Source of the DNA: Chelativorans petroleitrophicus
Lineage (GTDB): Bacteria; Pseudomonadota; Alphaproteobacteria; Rhizobiales; Rhizobiaceae
NCBI RefSeq assembly: GCF_025398195.1
Contig: NZ_JAODNV010000020.1
Coordinates: 1-64,000 of the forward strand
Reading direction: 5' to 3'
Length of the DNA: 64,000 nucleotides
Shown here: piece after piece, positions 1 through 9,038 of the stretch
Numbering within the stretch: the stretch's first letter is position 1
How the letters are laid out: each line of letters starts with the position of its first letter
Notes under the pieces: model-generated
Database searches by the model: none
The model's input: only the letters and a program-made list of their open reading frames with translations
Told to the model about the DNA's origin: nothing
Position numbers and translations under genes: made by a program

Positions 1-183
1 TGGCGCAGCCTCAAATACGAGTGCGTCTTCCTCAACGCCTTCGAGACAGGCGGTGAGGCCCGGGCTGGCATCGGTTCATGGATCGACTATTACAACCGGC
101 GACGCCCCCACTCGACCTTCGACGGCAGGACACCCGACGAGGTCTATGCTACGGCAGAAATGATGGAGAAATTGGCGGCGTAA
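1..183 (+). pseudogene. IS3-family transposase OrfB, C-terminal fragment (5' end outside window)
   Basis: The frame is open from base 1 to a TAA at 181-183 and encodes 60 residues typical of the end of an IS3-family DDE transposase. It carries WRSLKYE, where the E is the last catalytic acid of the DDE triad in this family, then YYNRRRPHS and DGRTPDEVY. The start lies outside the window, so it cannot be judged whether the whole transposase is intact. It lies upstream of a copper-resistance cluster in the same direction and may have brought or mobilised it (inference). Confidence 0.85.
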
Positions 184-240
184 AAACCAACCCGATCCAC
201 CTTAGCCAAGCCGCCAAACTGTCTCACCAAGCGGGTCCAC
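184..240 (+). mobile_element. Probable right end of the IS3-family element
   Basis: About 57 bases follow the transposase stop and end in GTCTCACCAAGCGGGTCCA (221-239). This resembles the right terminal repeat of IS3-group elements, which end in CA. The left end is outside the window, so neither the inverted repeat nor the target duplication can be confirmed. Confidence 0.5.
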
Positions 241-278
241 CTCTGGACATTCTCGTGAGCAATGCCTATTTTGTTGGC

Positions 279-638
279 ATGTTCGCGCGTGTCCTCTCAA
301 TCCTAGCCGTCCTTGCGATCGCCGTGGTGACGACGATCAGCGCAGCCCATGTTGCGCGGATGGATGGCATGCAGGGAGACCACGCGCTCCATGCAGGCGC
401 CACGATGCACGCGTCCGCTGACACTCACCCGTCCTGTGACGACGGCCAGCATTGTGAATCGGCGGACGCAGCCGTGTGCGAGTTCGTCTGCGCAGGCCTG
501 TCGGTCTTCCTGACAATGCCGGGTTCAGAAGCCGGAGACGCGTACGGGCCAGCCAGCCACGATCTCCCGTCCGAGGCAGCCCACGTCAGCCATGCGCCAG
601 GACTGAACGAACGCCCTCCCAAGCCCCGTCTCCTCTGA
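279..638 (+). CDS. Exported His/Cys/Met-rich small protein of the copper cluster
   Basis: A 119-residue protein begins at ATG 279; an in-frame GTG at 255 is an alternative start. The N-terminus (MFARVLSILAVLAIAVV) is a hydrophobic signal or anchor. The next 45 residues are rich in metal ligands: HVARMDGM, HALHAG, MHASADTHPSC, HC and the Cys pair of CEFVC. The C-terminus is hydrophilic. It lies directly upstream of the multicopper oxidase. I recognise no named family; a periplasmic copper-handling role is inferred from composition and context only. Confidence 0.55.
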   Translation: MFARVLSILAVLAIAVVTTISAAHVARMDGMQGDHALHAGATMHASADTHPSCDDGQHCESADAAVCEFVCAGLSVFLTMPGSEAGDAYGPASHDLPSEAAHVSHAPGLNERPPKPRLL

Positions 639-712
639 GCGCGCCGCAGGCCGACGCCCGCGGCGTCCCATAGGCATTGATGCACGGGACGGAATGTCCC
701 GAGGAGACGACC

Positions 713-2257
713 ATGAACACCCTTTCGCGACGCGGCTTTCTCGCCGCAAGTGCAGCAGCCGTTGCGGTTGCGCACGTGCCCCGTCTTGCCCTCGCGCAGA
801 CGGCGGCCCCGATCCGCCTCGCTGCCACCACGCGCACGCTCGACATCGACGGACGAGCGGCTTCTGTCTTCGGCCTTGCCGGTCCCGGCGGTCAGGGGCT
901 GGTATTCGATCCCGGACAGCGGTTCCGGGTCGATCTGACCAACGATCTCGACGTCGGCATGATCATACACTGGCATGGGCAGATCCCGCCCAATGCGCAG
1001 GACGGGGTGCCCGACATGCCGATGCCCCTCCTCGCGCCGGGCGAGACGCGGTCCTACGACTTCGAGGCCCGGCCGGGAACGCACTGGATGCACAGCCATG
1101 TGCCGGTCCAGGAGATGCAGCTGCTCGCCGCGCCCCTGATCGTGCGTTCGGCCGAGGACATTGCCGCAGACCGGCAGGAGGTCGTGATGTTCCTGCACGA
1201 CTTCTCGTTCAAGGCCCCGGAAGAGGTTCTGGCCGAGATAAGCGGCGGTCACGCGGGCGGCGGTCACGGCACGCACGCGCATCACGGCGGCGCGCAACCT
1301 ATGCAGGGGCTCCCCATGGGCGGCATGGGCGCCATGCCGGGCATGGATCACGGTGCGATGGGCGGCATGCCGAAGGGCCAGATGCCGGGTATGGGCGGGA
1401 TGATGGGCATGGGCGGCCAGATGGGCGGCATGGCCATGGACCTGAACGACTACGACTGGGACGCCTATCTCGCCAACGATCGCACGCTATCTGACCCCGA
1501 CGTGGTCCGGGTCGAACGCGGCGGCCGTATCCGGCTCCGCGTCATCAATGCCGCGGCGGCCACGGTGTTCTGGATCGATACCGGGGCGGCCGGGGCGCGC
1601 CTCGTCGCGGCGGACGGTCACGCGGTGCAGCCGCTTTCCGGCAACCGTTTCGGGCTCGCCATGGGACAGAGGCTCGATCTCGAGATCGACCTGCCGAACG
1701 AAAACGGAGCCTGGCCGATCCTCGCGCTGCGCGAGGGGGCGCGGGAGCGCACCGGTCTGATCCTCGCCACGCCCGGTGCCGAGGTGCGGCGCGTCGATGC
1801 CGTGGCGGAGGCTGAAGCGCCCGCGTTCGACACCGATCTTGCGCAGGAAGCACGGCTGATCGCGGTGGACGCCCTGCCGGAGCGCCCCGTGGATCGCAGC
1901 CAGATGCTGATGCTGGGCGGCTCGATGCAGCCCTATGTCTGGACGATCAACGGCGCCGTCTGGGGCCAGCACCAGCCGGTCACGGCGCGCAGAGGCGAGC
2001 GGGTTGTGCTCTCCTTTCACAACATGTCGATGATGGGGCACCCGATGCATCTGCACGGCCACGTGTTCCAGGTCGTCGGGTTGAACGGACGCCGCGTGGC
2101 AGGCGCCTTGCGCGACACGGTCTACGTGCCGCCGATGTCGATGGTGGACGTGGCGCTGGACGCGGGCGAAGCCGCGCGCTGGATGCTCCATTGCCATCAC
2201 ATGCCGCACCTGGCGACCGGCATGATGACCGAGTTCGCGGTATCGGCTTCGGTCTGA
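713..2257 (+). CDS. Multicopper oxidase, Tat-exported (copper tolerance)
   Basis: This 514-residue multicopper oxidase probably oxidises Cu(I) in the periplasm. The start at ATG 713, rather than the upstream ATG at 677, gives a proper Tat signal (SRRGFLAAS, residues 5-13) and sits behind a GAGGAGACG Shine-Dalgarno region. All four copper motifs are visible: HWHG (86-89), HWMHSH (124-129), HPMHLHGH (443-450) and HCHHMPHLATGMM (493-505). A His/Met/Gly-rich insert at about residues 180-255, with many GMGG and MGGM repeats, resembles the extra copper-binding loops of CopA/CueO-type oxidases. It heads a rightward copper cluster. Confidence 0.92.
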   Translation: MNTLSRRGFLAASAAAVAVAHVPRLALAQTAAPIRLAATTRTLDIDGRAASVFGLAGPGGQGLVFDPGQRFRVDLTNDLDVGMIIHWHGQIPPNAQDGVPDMPMPLLAPGETRSYDFEARPGTHWMHSHVPVQEMQLLAAPLIVRSAEDIAADRQEVVMFLHDFSFKAPEEVLAEISGGHAGGGHGTHAHHGGAQPMQGLPMGGMGAMPGMDHGAMGGMPKGQMPGMGGMMGMGGQMGGMAMDLNDYDWDAYLANDRTLSDPDVVRVERGGRIRLRVINAAAATVFWIDTGAAGARLVAADGHAVQPLSGNRFGLAMGQRLDLEIDLPNENGAWPILALREGARERTGLILATPGAEVRRVDAVAEAEAPAFDTDLAQEARLIAVDALPERPVDRSQMLMLGGSMQPYVWTINGAVWGQHQPVTARRGERVVLSFHNMSMMGHPMHLHGHVFQVVGLNGRRVAGALRDTVYVPPMSMVDVALDAGEAARWMLHCHHMPHLATGMMTEFAVSASV

Positions 2258-2378
2258 CCGCAGGCGGGGCGTTCGCTTCGAGCGCCCCGACGTCCCGATC
2301 GCTGCGGTTTCGCTCCACCACCTTCTCGCGAGATCCGCAGAGACGGGCCTCTCGCAGCCCGGAAAACAGGAGGACGAC

Positions 2379-2507
2379 ATGATGAACTGGAACGACATGG
2401 GCACCGGTATGGGTTGGGGCATGGGGTTCGGCTGGCTGTTCGGCCTGCTGATCCTTGTGCTGCTGGTTTTGGCCATAGCAGCGCTGATCAAGTATCTTCG
2501 GAAATAG
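2379..2507 (+). CDS. Small Met/Trp-rich single-pass membrane peptide (42 aa)
   Basis: ATG 2379 follows a Shine-Dalgarno AGGAGGA at 2369-2374 with good spacing, and a TAG ends the frame at 2505-2507. The N-terminal 17 residues (MMNWNDMGTGMGWGMGF) are full of Met, Trp and Gly. They are followed by one clear transmembrane helix (LLILVLLVLAIAALI) and a basic end (KYLRK). Similar tiny membrane proteins occur in copper islands. Copper binding through the Met-rich head is inference. Confidence 0.65.
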   Translation: MMNWNDMGTGMGWGMGFGWLFGLLILVLLVLAIAALIKYLRK

Positions 2508-2523
2508 GAGAAAGGATTTCGCG

Positions 2524-2910
2524 ATGACCTACACGATCAATCGCATGATCCCCGACGCAAGTATCGACGACGTCGACGCTCGGGCACGAAAGGCGCTGGC
2601 GGATCACGGTTTTGGCGTTCTGACCGAGATCGACGTCAAGGCGACTATGAAAGAGAAGCTCGACGTCGACATGCCGGACTATCGCATCCTCGGCGCCTGT
2701 AACCCGAAGATGGCGTGGCAGGCCATCGGGATAGAGCCGCGGGTCGGCGCGATGCTGCCCTGCAACGTCATCCTGCGGGAGGTCGAGGGCGGCGTGGAGG
2801 TCTGCGCCATCGATCCGGTGGCGTCCATGCAGGCCATCGAGAACGCCGAGCTGCACGCCGTTGCAGGCCAGGTCCGCGACCTGCTGGCGAAGGCCGTCGC
2901 GGCGGTTTGA
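2524..2910 (+). CDS. DUF302 domain protein
   Basis: A 128-residue soluble protein matching the DUF302 fold. It begins with YTINRMIPDASIDDVDARARKALADHGFGVLTEIDV and contains the family-like segments YRILGACNPKMAWQAI and GAMLPCNVILREVEGG. It has two Cys residues that could bind metal. DUF302 proteins often travel with metal-efflux genes, but their biochemical role is unknown. Its start is 17 bases after the preceding small peptide, behind GGAGAAAGGA, so they are probably co-transcribed. Confidence 0.8.
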   Translation: MTYTINRMIPDASIDDVDARARKALADHGFGVLTEIDVKATMKEKLDVDMPDYRILGACNPKMAWQAIGIEPRVGAMLPCNVILREVEGGVEVCAIDPVASMQAIENAELHAVAGQVRDLLAKAVAAV

Positions 2911-2911
2911 G

Positions 2912-3583
2912 ATGAGCCTGCGCGCCGGCATTCTCACGGGTCTGGCGATCCTCGGGATCGTTCTGCTTGGGGTGTGGTTCATCGCGCCTTCGGCCCTTGC
3001 CGAGGTCCGGGACTGGTTCGAGCCCGAGCGGCTGGAGACGCTAGTCGCGCGCGCGGGTCTCTGGGGGCCGGTGCTGATCGTCACGCTCATGACTATGGCG
3101 GTCGTGCCCAGCCCGATCCCGAGCGCACCGATCGCGCTGGCGGCGGGCGCGGCCTACGGACACGTCTGGGGCACGGTTCAGGTCGTGATCGGCGCCGAAC
3201 TCGGCGCGCTGATCGCCTTCGGCCTCGCGCGGGTTCTGGGGCACGATGTCCTGCGGCGGATGTTCGGAGACAAGGTCGATGCCGGCCCCCTCGGCTCGCA
3301 GACCGCGCTGACGGCGACAGTCTTTGCGAGCCGCCTCATGCCCTTCGTGTCCTTCGACATGATCAGTTACGCCGCGGGGCTCAGCCGCCTGCATGCCTGG
3401 CGGTTCGCGCTGGCGACGCTCGCCGGCATCATCCCGGCGAGCTTCCTGCTGGCGCATTTCGGCGGCGAGGCGGTGAGCGGTGACCTTGGCCGAGCCACAT
3501 GGGCGGTTCTCGGTCTCGGCCTCGTGACCGGGCTGCCGCTGATCTGGGCCGCCACGCGCGGAAAGGCAGAAAGGAAGAGGTGA
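2912..3583 (+). CDS. TVP38/TMEM64 (DedA-like) family membrane protein
   Basis: A 223-residue integral membrane protein of the VTT/SNARE-associated family. Several hydrophobic segments flank VVPSPIPSAPIALAAGAAYG, the family's proline-rich re-entrant motif, and the second motif LMPFVSFDMISYAAGLS. ATG 2912 overlaps nothing but lies one base after the DUF302 stop, so translation is probably coupled. Members are candidate lipid or ion transporters and recur next to mercuric and copper reductases. Substrate unknown. Confidence 0.82.
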   Translation: MSLRAGILTGLAILGIVLLGVWFIAPSALAEVRDWFEPERLETLVARAGLWGPVLIVTLMTMAVVPSPIPSAPIALAAGAAYGHVWGTVQVVIGAELGALIAFGLARVLGHDVLRRMFGDKVDAGPLGSQTALTATVFASRLMPFVSFDMISYAAGLSRLHAWRFALATLAGIIPASFLLAHFGGEAVSGDLGRATWAVLGLGLVTGLPLIWAATRGKAERKR

Positions 3584-4936
3584 TGGCCCAGCAGTACCAG
3601 AAGAACAGCCTGTCGCTCTTCGATACAGTGGCAATGGGAACAGGCGTGATGATCGGTGCGGGCATTCTCGCACTGACCGGGCAGATCGCCGAACTTGCAG
3701 GGCCATTGTTCCCGCTGGCCTTCGTCGCAGCCGCCTTGGTGACAGGATTCAGTGCCTACACCTACGTCAAGATGTCCAACGCCTGGCCGTCTGCGGGCGG
3801 GATCGGGATGATCCTCACCAAGGCCTATGGCCCGACGACGGTTGCGGCCGGTGCCGCGCTGCTGATGGCGCTGTCGATGGTCATCAACGAAAGCCTCGTG
3901 GCGCGGACATTTGCGACCTACCTGCTGCGGGGGCTCAATCTGGAGCCCGAAGGCTGGCTGGTCCCTGCCATCGGCGTGGGACTCATCGTCTTCGCCTACC
4001 TCGTGAATGCGGCAGGCAACCGCTCCGTGGGTCTTCTGTCGCAGCTCATGGCGGTGCTCAAGGTGGGCGGCATCGCGGCCTTCGGCATTGCCGCGCTCTG
4101 GGCCGGCGGCTTCTCTTTCGAGGAGGCGGAAGGCGCGGATGGCGGTGCGGTTGCGGGCTTCCTTGCCTCGGTGGCGCTCGCGATCCTGGCCTTCAAGGGC
4201 TTCACGACGATCACCAACAGCGGCGCCGAGGTCACCGACCCGCACCGCAACGTCGGGCGAGCGATCGTCATATCCATCGCGATCTGTGTCGTCGTCTACC
4301 TTCTCGTCGCCTTCGCCGTCGGCGCCAGCCTGCCGCTCGATCGGATCGTGGCGGCAAAAGACTACGCGCTCGCCGAAGCGGCCGAGCCCACCCTCGGGCG
4401 GATCGGCTTCTACCTTACCGTCGCGCTCGCACTGGTCGCGACCGCCTCGGGCGTGATCGCCAGCATCTTCGCGGTATCGCGGATGCTGGCCATGCTGACC
4501 GACATGAAGCTGATCCCGCACAGCCATTTCGGCATGCCGGGCACGATCCGCGACCATACGCTCGTCTATACGGTGGTGATCGCCGGAGCGCTGACGATCT
4601 TCTTCGACCTCAGCCGGATCGCCTCGCTTGGCGCCTTCTTCTACCTCGTGATGGACATCCTGATCCACTGGGGTGTCTGGCGGACCCTGCGGGTGGAGAT
4701 CGGCGCGCGAGGATGGGTCTTGCTGACGGCGATCGGACTGGACGCGGTGGTCCTTGCGGCCTTCGCCGCGCTCAAAATGGCAGAGCGACCCGTTGATCGT
4801 CGTCATCGCGATCGCCGGCATGACCGCCGTTTTCCTGTTCGAGCGCATCTTCCTCGCGCTCAACCCGCCATCGCACGAACCGGCGCATGGCAGCCACCAT
4901 TCCGCACAAAAAGAAAGACACGAGCCCACCTCTTGA
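3583..4936 (+). pseudogene. APC-family amino-acid permease, interrupted by one frameshift
   Basis: ATG 3583 overlaps the previous stop (TGATG). The frame reads a clear APC-superfamily transporter: SLFDTVAMGTGVMIGAGIL at the N-terminus, about 11-12 transmembrane segments, and the family signature FKGFTTITNSGAEVTDP near residue 205. At AAAA (4774-4777) the frame breaks; removing one A restores [20 protein letters not shown], a last transmembrane helix, and a His-rich tail ending at TGA 4936, about 450 residues in all. Without the correction the frame runs as low-complexity Arg-rich sequence to 5421, over the next gene. Sequencing error, true mutation and slippage are all possible. Confidence 0.8.
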
Positions 4937-4985
4937 CCTTCCAACGACTGGAGGCCGCACACCGGGACAGAAAGGACATCAATCC

Positions 4986-7319
4986 ATGGCCAACCATCAT
5001 CACCATCACGCTGCCTCCGACACCAAACCCGGCGCAAAGACCGCGACCGACCCGGTCTGCGGGATGCAGGTCGAGATCAAGGAGGGCGCGCGGACGCGCG
5101 ACTACGGCGGCGAGACGTTCCACTTCTGCTCCGCCGGGTGCCAGGAGAAATTCGACGCCGATCCGTACTTCTACGCCTCCGGCAACGCGAAGAAGGCCGG
5201 ACAGAAGGCCCAGCCCGGCACGCAATACACCTGCCCGATGCACCCCGAGATCGTGCGTGACGAGCCGGGGAGCTGCCCGATCTGCGGCATGGCGCTGGAA
5301 CCAATGGTGCCTTCGGACGAACCGAGTCACGAGCTCGTCGATTTCACGCGACGCATGTGGATCTCGGCGGCGGCGGCGGTGCCGCTCATCATCATCACCA
5401 TGGGCGAACTCGTCGGGCTAGACGTGCGTGGGTGGATGGGGCACCGCCTCTCGGTCTATGCCGAGTTCGTGCTGGCGACCCCGGTGATCCTCTGGGCCGC
5501 GCTGCCGTTCTTCCGGCGCGGGATCGACTCGATCCGCAATGTCTCGCCGAACATGTGGACGCTGATCTCGCTCAGGGTCGGCGCGGCCTATCTCTACTCG
5601 CTGGTCGCGACCTTCGCGCCGGGCGTGTTCCCGGCCGAATACCGGATGGGCCACGGCGTCGGTACGTACTACGAGGCGGCTGTTGTCATCGTGGCGCTTA
5701 TCTTCGTCGGTCAGGTGCTGGAGCTGCGTGCGCGGGAGCGGACGGGCGACGCGATCCGCGCGCTTCTGGACCTCGCGCCCAAGACCGCTCGGCGCATTTT
5801 GGCAGACGGGTCGGAATACGACGCACCGCTCGAGAACATCGTCGAGGGCGACCTTCTGAGGGTCCGGCCCGGAGACAGCGTGCCGGTGGACGGCGAGGTG
5901 GTCGAGGGCCGATCGTCGGTCGACGAGAGCATGATCACGGGCGAACCGGTCCCGGTGGAGAAGGTCGAGGGCGACCGCGTCACCGGCGGCACGATCAACA
6001 AGAACGGGACGCTGGCGGTGCGCGCCACGCAGGTCGGCGCGGACACGGTGCTGTCGCAGATCGTAGAGATGGTCGCCGGCGCCCGGCGGTCGCGGGCGCC
6101 GATCCAGGGACTCGCGGACAAGGTGTCGTCGATCTTCGTGCCGACCGTCGTTGTGATAGCCATCATCGCCTTCGGCGTCTGGCTCTGGGCCGGGCCCGAA
6201 CCGGCGCTGGCCTTCGCGATCGCCTCGGCCGTTTCGGTCCTGATCATCGCCTGCCCGTGCGCGCTGGGGCTCGCCACGCCGATCTCCATCACCACGGCCG
6301 CCGGCCGGGGCGCGCAGGCGGGCGTCTTGATCAAGGATGCCGAGGCGCTGGAACGCATGGCGCGGGTCGATACGGTGATCGTCGACAAGACCGGCACGTT
6401 GACCGAGGGCAAGCCGCGACTGACCGATGTGGTAGCGCTTCATGGCGACGAGGCGGAGGTGCTGGGCCTTGCCGCTGCGCTCGAGCGCGGGTCAGAGCAT
6501 CCGCTTGCCGAAGCGATCGTGGCCGGGGCGAAGGACCGCAGCCTGTCGCTCGAGACTGCGGAGGACTTCGAGGCGGTCACCGGCAAAGGGGTCCACGGCA
6601 CTGTCGGGGGACGCAAGGTCGCGCTCGGCAATGCGGCGATGATGACCGATCTCGGGCTTTCGACGGACGAGGCCGAGGCGGAGGCCGACATGCTCCGCGC
6701 GGACGGCAAGACGGCGATGTTCGTCGCCGTGGATGGAACGCTCGCGGGGATCGTCGCCGTGGCGGATCCGATCAAGGAGACGACCGAAGCCGCGATCCGC
6801 GACCTTCACGCGCTGGGGCTCACCATCATCATGGCCACCGGCGACAACCGGCGCACGGCCGAGGCGGTGGCGTCGAAGCTCGGCATCGACGAGGTCCGCG
6901 CCGGCGTCCTGCCGGAGGACAAGCAGAAGCTGGTCGAGGAGCTGCGTGCCAAGGGCAAGTCGGTCGCCATGGCCGGTGATGGCGTGAACGATGCTCCTGC
7001 GCTCGCGGCCGCGGACGTCGGCATCGCCATGAGCACCGGCGCCGACGTGGCCGTGGAAAGTGCCGGGATCACGCTCATGCGCGGCGATCTCGTGGGGCTT
7101 GTCCGCGCGCGGAAACTGGCCGTCGCGACGCTCAGGAACATCAAGCAGAACCTGTTCTTCGCCTTCGTCTACAACGCCGCGGGCGTGCCCGTCGCCGCGG
7201 GGGTGCTCTATCCCCTGACCGGCCTCCTGCTCTCGCCGATGATCGCGGCGGCGGCGATGAGCCTCTCGTCGGTCTCGGTCATCACGAACGCGCTGCGGCT
7301 CAGGCGGATCGACCTCTGA
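4986..7319 (+). CDS. Copper-translocating P1B-type ATPase with YHS and HMBD N-terminal domains
   Basis: A 777-residue copper exporter. Start ATG 4986 follows AAAGGA; an ATG at 4887 is in frame but would overlap the permease. The N-terminus is [10 protein letters not shown], then a YHS domain (DPVCGM to [16 protein letters not shown], about residues 20-60), then a heavy-metal-binding domain ([10 protein letters not shown] to [10 protein letters not shown], about 80-110). The ATPase core carries TGEPVPVEK, the Cu(I)-type transmembrane motif [10 protein letters not shown], phosphorylation site DKTGTLTEG and hinge [10 protein letters not shown]. There is no classical HMA domain. The CPC motif argues for Cu+ (or Ag+) rather than divalent metals. 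Confidence 0.95.
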   Translation: MANHHHHHAASDTKPGAKTATDPVCGMQVEIKEGARTRDYGGETFHFCSAGCQEKFDADPYFYASGNAKKAGQKAQPGTQYTCPMHPEIVRDEPGSCPICGMALEPMVPSDEPSHELVDFTRRMWISAAAAVPLIIITMGELVGLDVRGWMGHRLSVYAEFVLATPVILWAALPFFRRGIDSIRNVSPNMWTLISLRVGAAYLYSLVATFAPGVFPAEYRMGHGVGTYYEAAVVIVALIFVGQVLELRARERTGDAIRALLDLAPKTARRILADGSEYDAPLENIVEGDLLRVRPGDSVPVDGEVVEGRSSVDESMITGEPVPVEKVEGDRVTGGTINKNGTLAVRATQVGADTVLSQIVEMVAGARRSRAPIQGLADKVSSIFVPTVVVIAIIAFGVWLWAGPEPALAFAIASAVSVLIIACPCALGLATPISITTAAGRGAQAGVLIKDAEALERMARVDTVIVDKTGTLTEGKPRLTDVVALHGDEAEVLGLAAALERGSEHPLAEAIVAGAKDRSLSLETAEDFEAVTGKGVHGTVGGRKVALGNAAMMTDLGLSTDEAEAEADMLRADGKTAMFVAVDGTLAGIVAVADPIKETTEAAIRDLHALGLTIIMATGDNRRTAEAVASKLGIDEVRAGVLPEDKQKLVEELRAKGKSVAMAGDGVNDAPALAAADVGIAMSTGADVAVESAGITLMRGDLVGLVRARKLAVATLRNIKQNLFFAFVYNAAGVPVAAGVLYPLTGLLLSPMIAAAAMSLSSVSVITNALRLRRIDL

Positions 7320-7350
7320 GCGCACCTGACTTCAACCCATGGAGAACGAC

Positions 7351-7830
7351 ATGACACAAGACACCCTCACCCGACGCGGCCTGCTGATCGGCAGCGCGGC
7401 CCTGCTTGCAGGGCTCCCCCAACTGTCGCTGGCGCAATCCGGAGGACCGTCGATACACGTCCTGAAGGACCCGAATTGCGGCTGCTGCTCGGCCTGGATC
7501 GAGATCCTGGAGGGTGATGGCTTCACCGTCACGACCGAGGCGAGCATGGGCACGATGCTGATGCGCTACAAGTCCGACAATGGCATCCCGCAAGAGATGG
7601 TCTCCTGTCACACCGGCCAGGTCGAGGGCTACACGATCGAGGGCCATGTGCCGGCCGCTGATATCCGGCGGCTGCTGGCCGAGCGTCCCAACGCCGTGGG
7701 TCTGGCCGTTCCGGGCATGCCCTACGGTTCCCCCGGCATGGGGCCGGAGAGCGAACGCGAGGCTTACGACGTGTTCCTCATCCATCATGACGGCAGCACC
7801 GAAGTGTACACCAACTACGAGGCTGCCTGA
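7351..7830 (+). CDS. DUF411 exported metal-binding protein
   Basis: A 159-residue protein of the DUF411 family. ATG 7351 is preferred over 7339 because GGAG at 7341-7344 is well placed for it and it opens with a Tat-like signal (TRRGLLIGSAALLAG). The mature part has the family motifs KDPNCGCCSAWIEIL and EMVSCHTGQVEGYTIEGHVPAADI. The CxCC cluster is a likely copper or thiol site. DUF411 proteins often lie in copper- and cobalt/zinc/cadmium-resistance operons as periplasmic binders. It ends the copper cluster and is convergent with the phage lysis genes 42 bases away. Confidence 0.88.
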   Translation: MTQDTLTRRGLLIGSAALLAGLPQLSLAQSGGPSIHVLKDPNCGCCSAWIEILEGDGFTVTTEASMGTMLMRYKSDNGIPQEMVSCHTGQVEGYTIEGHVPAADIRRLLAERPNAVGLAVPGMPYGSPGMGPESEREAYDVFLIHHDGSTEVYTNYEAA

Positions 7831-7872
7831 CACGGTGGGGTGCCGGTGAAGCCCGGGCGCGAGCGAAGATCC

Positions 7873-8127
7873 TCAGCCATCGCACGTCCGCGCCTGCTCC
7901 CGCATCACGGCATAGTCGCTCAGCATCTCCATGATTGCCGAGCCTTCCGGCAGCAGAACCAGTTCCACTGCCGCCGATTCCTGGAAGTCCTCGCTGTACT
8001 CGACGACCGGTGGGCACGCCGCCAGGCCCTCGACGTCAGAAGAGACCGTCGCGCAGCCTGTCAGCAAGCTCGTGGTGATCGCGAGGACGGCGAGCCGCCG
8101 CTTCCAGCATCCGACGTTGGACGTCAT
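7873..8127 (-). CDS. Rz1-like outer-membrane spanin (lipoprotein)
   Basis: An 84-residue frame from ATG 8127 has an N-terminal signal with lipobox LLTGC (lipidation Cys about residue 24), followed by a short polar periplasmic part. Its first 92 bases lie inside the next gene upstream in another frame, the classic nested arrangement of Rz/Rz1 spanin pairs. It is unusual in not being Pro-rich. Function is inferred from architecture: two-component spanins fuse inner and outer membrane in the last step of phage lysis. Confidence 0.6.
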   Translation of the reverse strand: MTSNVGCWKRRLAVLAITTSLLTGCATVSSDVEGLAACPPVVEYSEDFQESAAVELVLLPEGSAIMEMLSDYAVMREQARTCDG

Positions 8128-8293
8128 TGACCTTCTCCGAGGTTTCGAGGCGTTCCGCCAGCCGTCCCGCACGCTCGCCGGAGCGCCGGAGTGAGAGCAG
8201 GAACAGAAGTGCGGCGAGTGCGATGGCGCCGTAGCGCAAGGCCGCCCGCATCCACGGGCTGGCGACGATCCCGGTGAACAGAGCGGCGATCAT
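8036..8293 (-). CDS. Rz-like inner-membrane spanin
   Basis: An 85-residue protein with one N-terminal transmembrane helix (ALRYGAIALAALLFLLSL) and a charged helical periplasmic tail rich in Glu, Arg and Leu that could form a coiled coil. Its ATG overlaps the endolysin stop (ATGA at 8290-8293), and its 3' part overlaps the lipoprotein frame. The order endolysin, Rz, nested Rz1 matches a Gram-negative phage lysis cassette. Confidence 0.6.
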   Translation of the reverse strand: MIAALFTGIVASPWMRAALRYGAIALAALLFLLSLRRSGERAGRLAERLETSEKVNDVQRRMLEAAARRPRDHHELADRLRDGLF

Positions 8294-8964
8294 CGACGCC
8301 CCCGCTTCCAGTCGTCGATGCGGGCGTAGATCGTCACAGCAACGCCGGCGAGCGCCACGGCGATGAACACCCAGCGCAGCGTGTCGAGATATGGCACGAG
8401 CGGCAGGACGGCGGACTGCGTCTCGGCCAGGACGTTCTGCGCCACCTCAACGCCGGCGGCGCCCAGCGTCGCCACGCCTGCCGCGCCGCTGCCCTTCATC
8501 GTGCGGCTCTGCGCCAGGGCCTCGCGCGCGGGCGCCGTTTCAGCGGCGAACGCCGTCGCCTGCACCGGGAACCGCTCGCCCCATTGCCGAGCAGGACCGA
8601 GGTCGATGTGCATGAAGCCCGAACGGGGATAGTAGCCGAAGCCGAGAAAGCCGACGGCTCGGGCAGCGGCCTCGAAGGCGACCGGATCGTGGTTCGACAT
8701 GGCGATGTCGAAGGCCGTGCCGTCCATGTGCTTTGAGCGCGGCGCGCCGCCGACGGCCCGGTTATGCGCCGGACTGCGGTAGGCCGAACGGACGATGAGG
8801 GGCTTGCCAAGCCGATCGCGCAGCGCCTGGAGCTTGTCGAGCGCATCTTCGTTGATCCGCAGGGAGCCGCTGCCTCGGCAGGCGATCTCAGCGGGGGAAA
8901 AATCCTTCCAGCGCCACGAGCGCTCGGGCACATCGCGCCAGTGTTTGTAGGTCATTGTCGTCAT
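8290..8964 (-). CDS. Endolysin: peptidase M15 with C-terminal membrane anchor
   Basis: A 224-residue protein. The first 130 residues form a peptidase M15 (VanY/M15A-like) zinc D,D- or L,D-carboxypeptidase domain, with the family segments LIVRSAYRSPAHNRAVGG, SKHMDGTAFDIA (zinc His and Asp) and SGFMHIDLG (second His). The last 60 residues contain one transmembrane helix (LRWVFIAVALAGVAVTIYA). In phages such enzymes cleave peptidoglycan cross-bridges. The C-terminal membrane segment is common in alphaproteobacterial relatives and may control timing. It precedes the two spanin genes. Confidence 0.85.
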   Translation of the reverse strand: MTTMTYKHWRDVPERSWRWKDFSPAEIACRGSGSLRINEDALDKLQALRDRLGKPLIVRSAYRSPAHNRAVGGAPRSKHMDGTAFDIAMSNHDPVAFEAAARAVGFLGFGYYPRSGFMHIDLGPARQWGERFPVQATAFAAETAPAREALAQSRTMKGSGAAGVATLGAAGVEVAQNVLAETQSAVLPLVPYLDTLRWVFIAVALAGVAVTIYARIDDWKRGRR

Positions 8965-9038
8965 GGCAGGTCTCCAGGCACAAAAAAGCCCGCTCCTCGA
9001 CGAGGGCGGACGGTTGTCTGATAGGTCGGGCGGATGGG

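Noticed and set aside
4986-5020. Run of five His codons at the start of the ATPase as a cloning tag
   Set aside because: His-rich N-termini are natural in copper ATPases with HMBD domains, and the surrounding sequence is native with a normal ribosome site.
3367-5037. Leftward open frame opposite the APC permease
   Set aside because: Hydrophilic, repetitive and without recognised motifs, while the plus strand encodes a clear membrane transporter.
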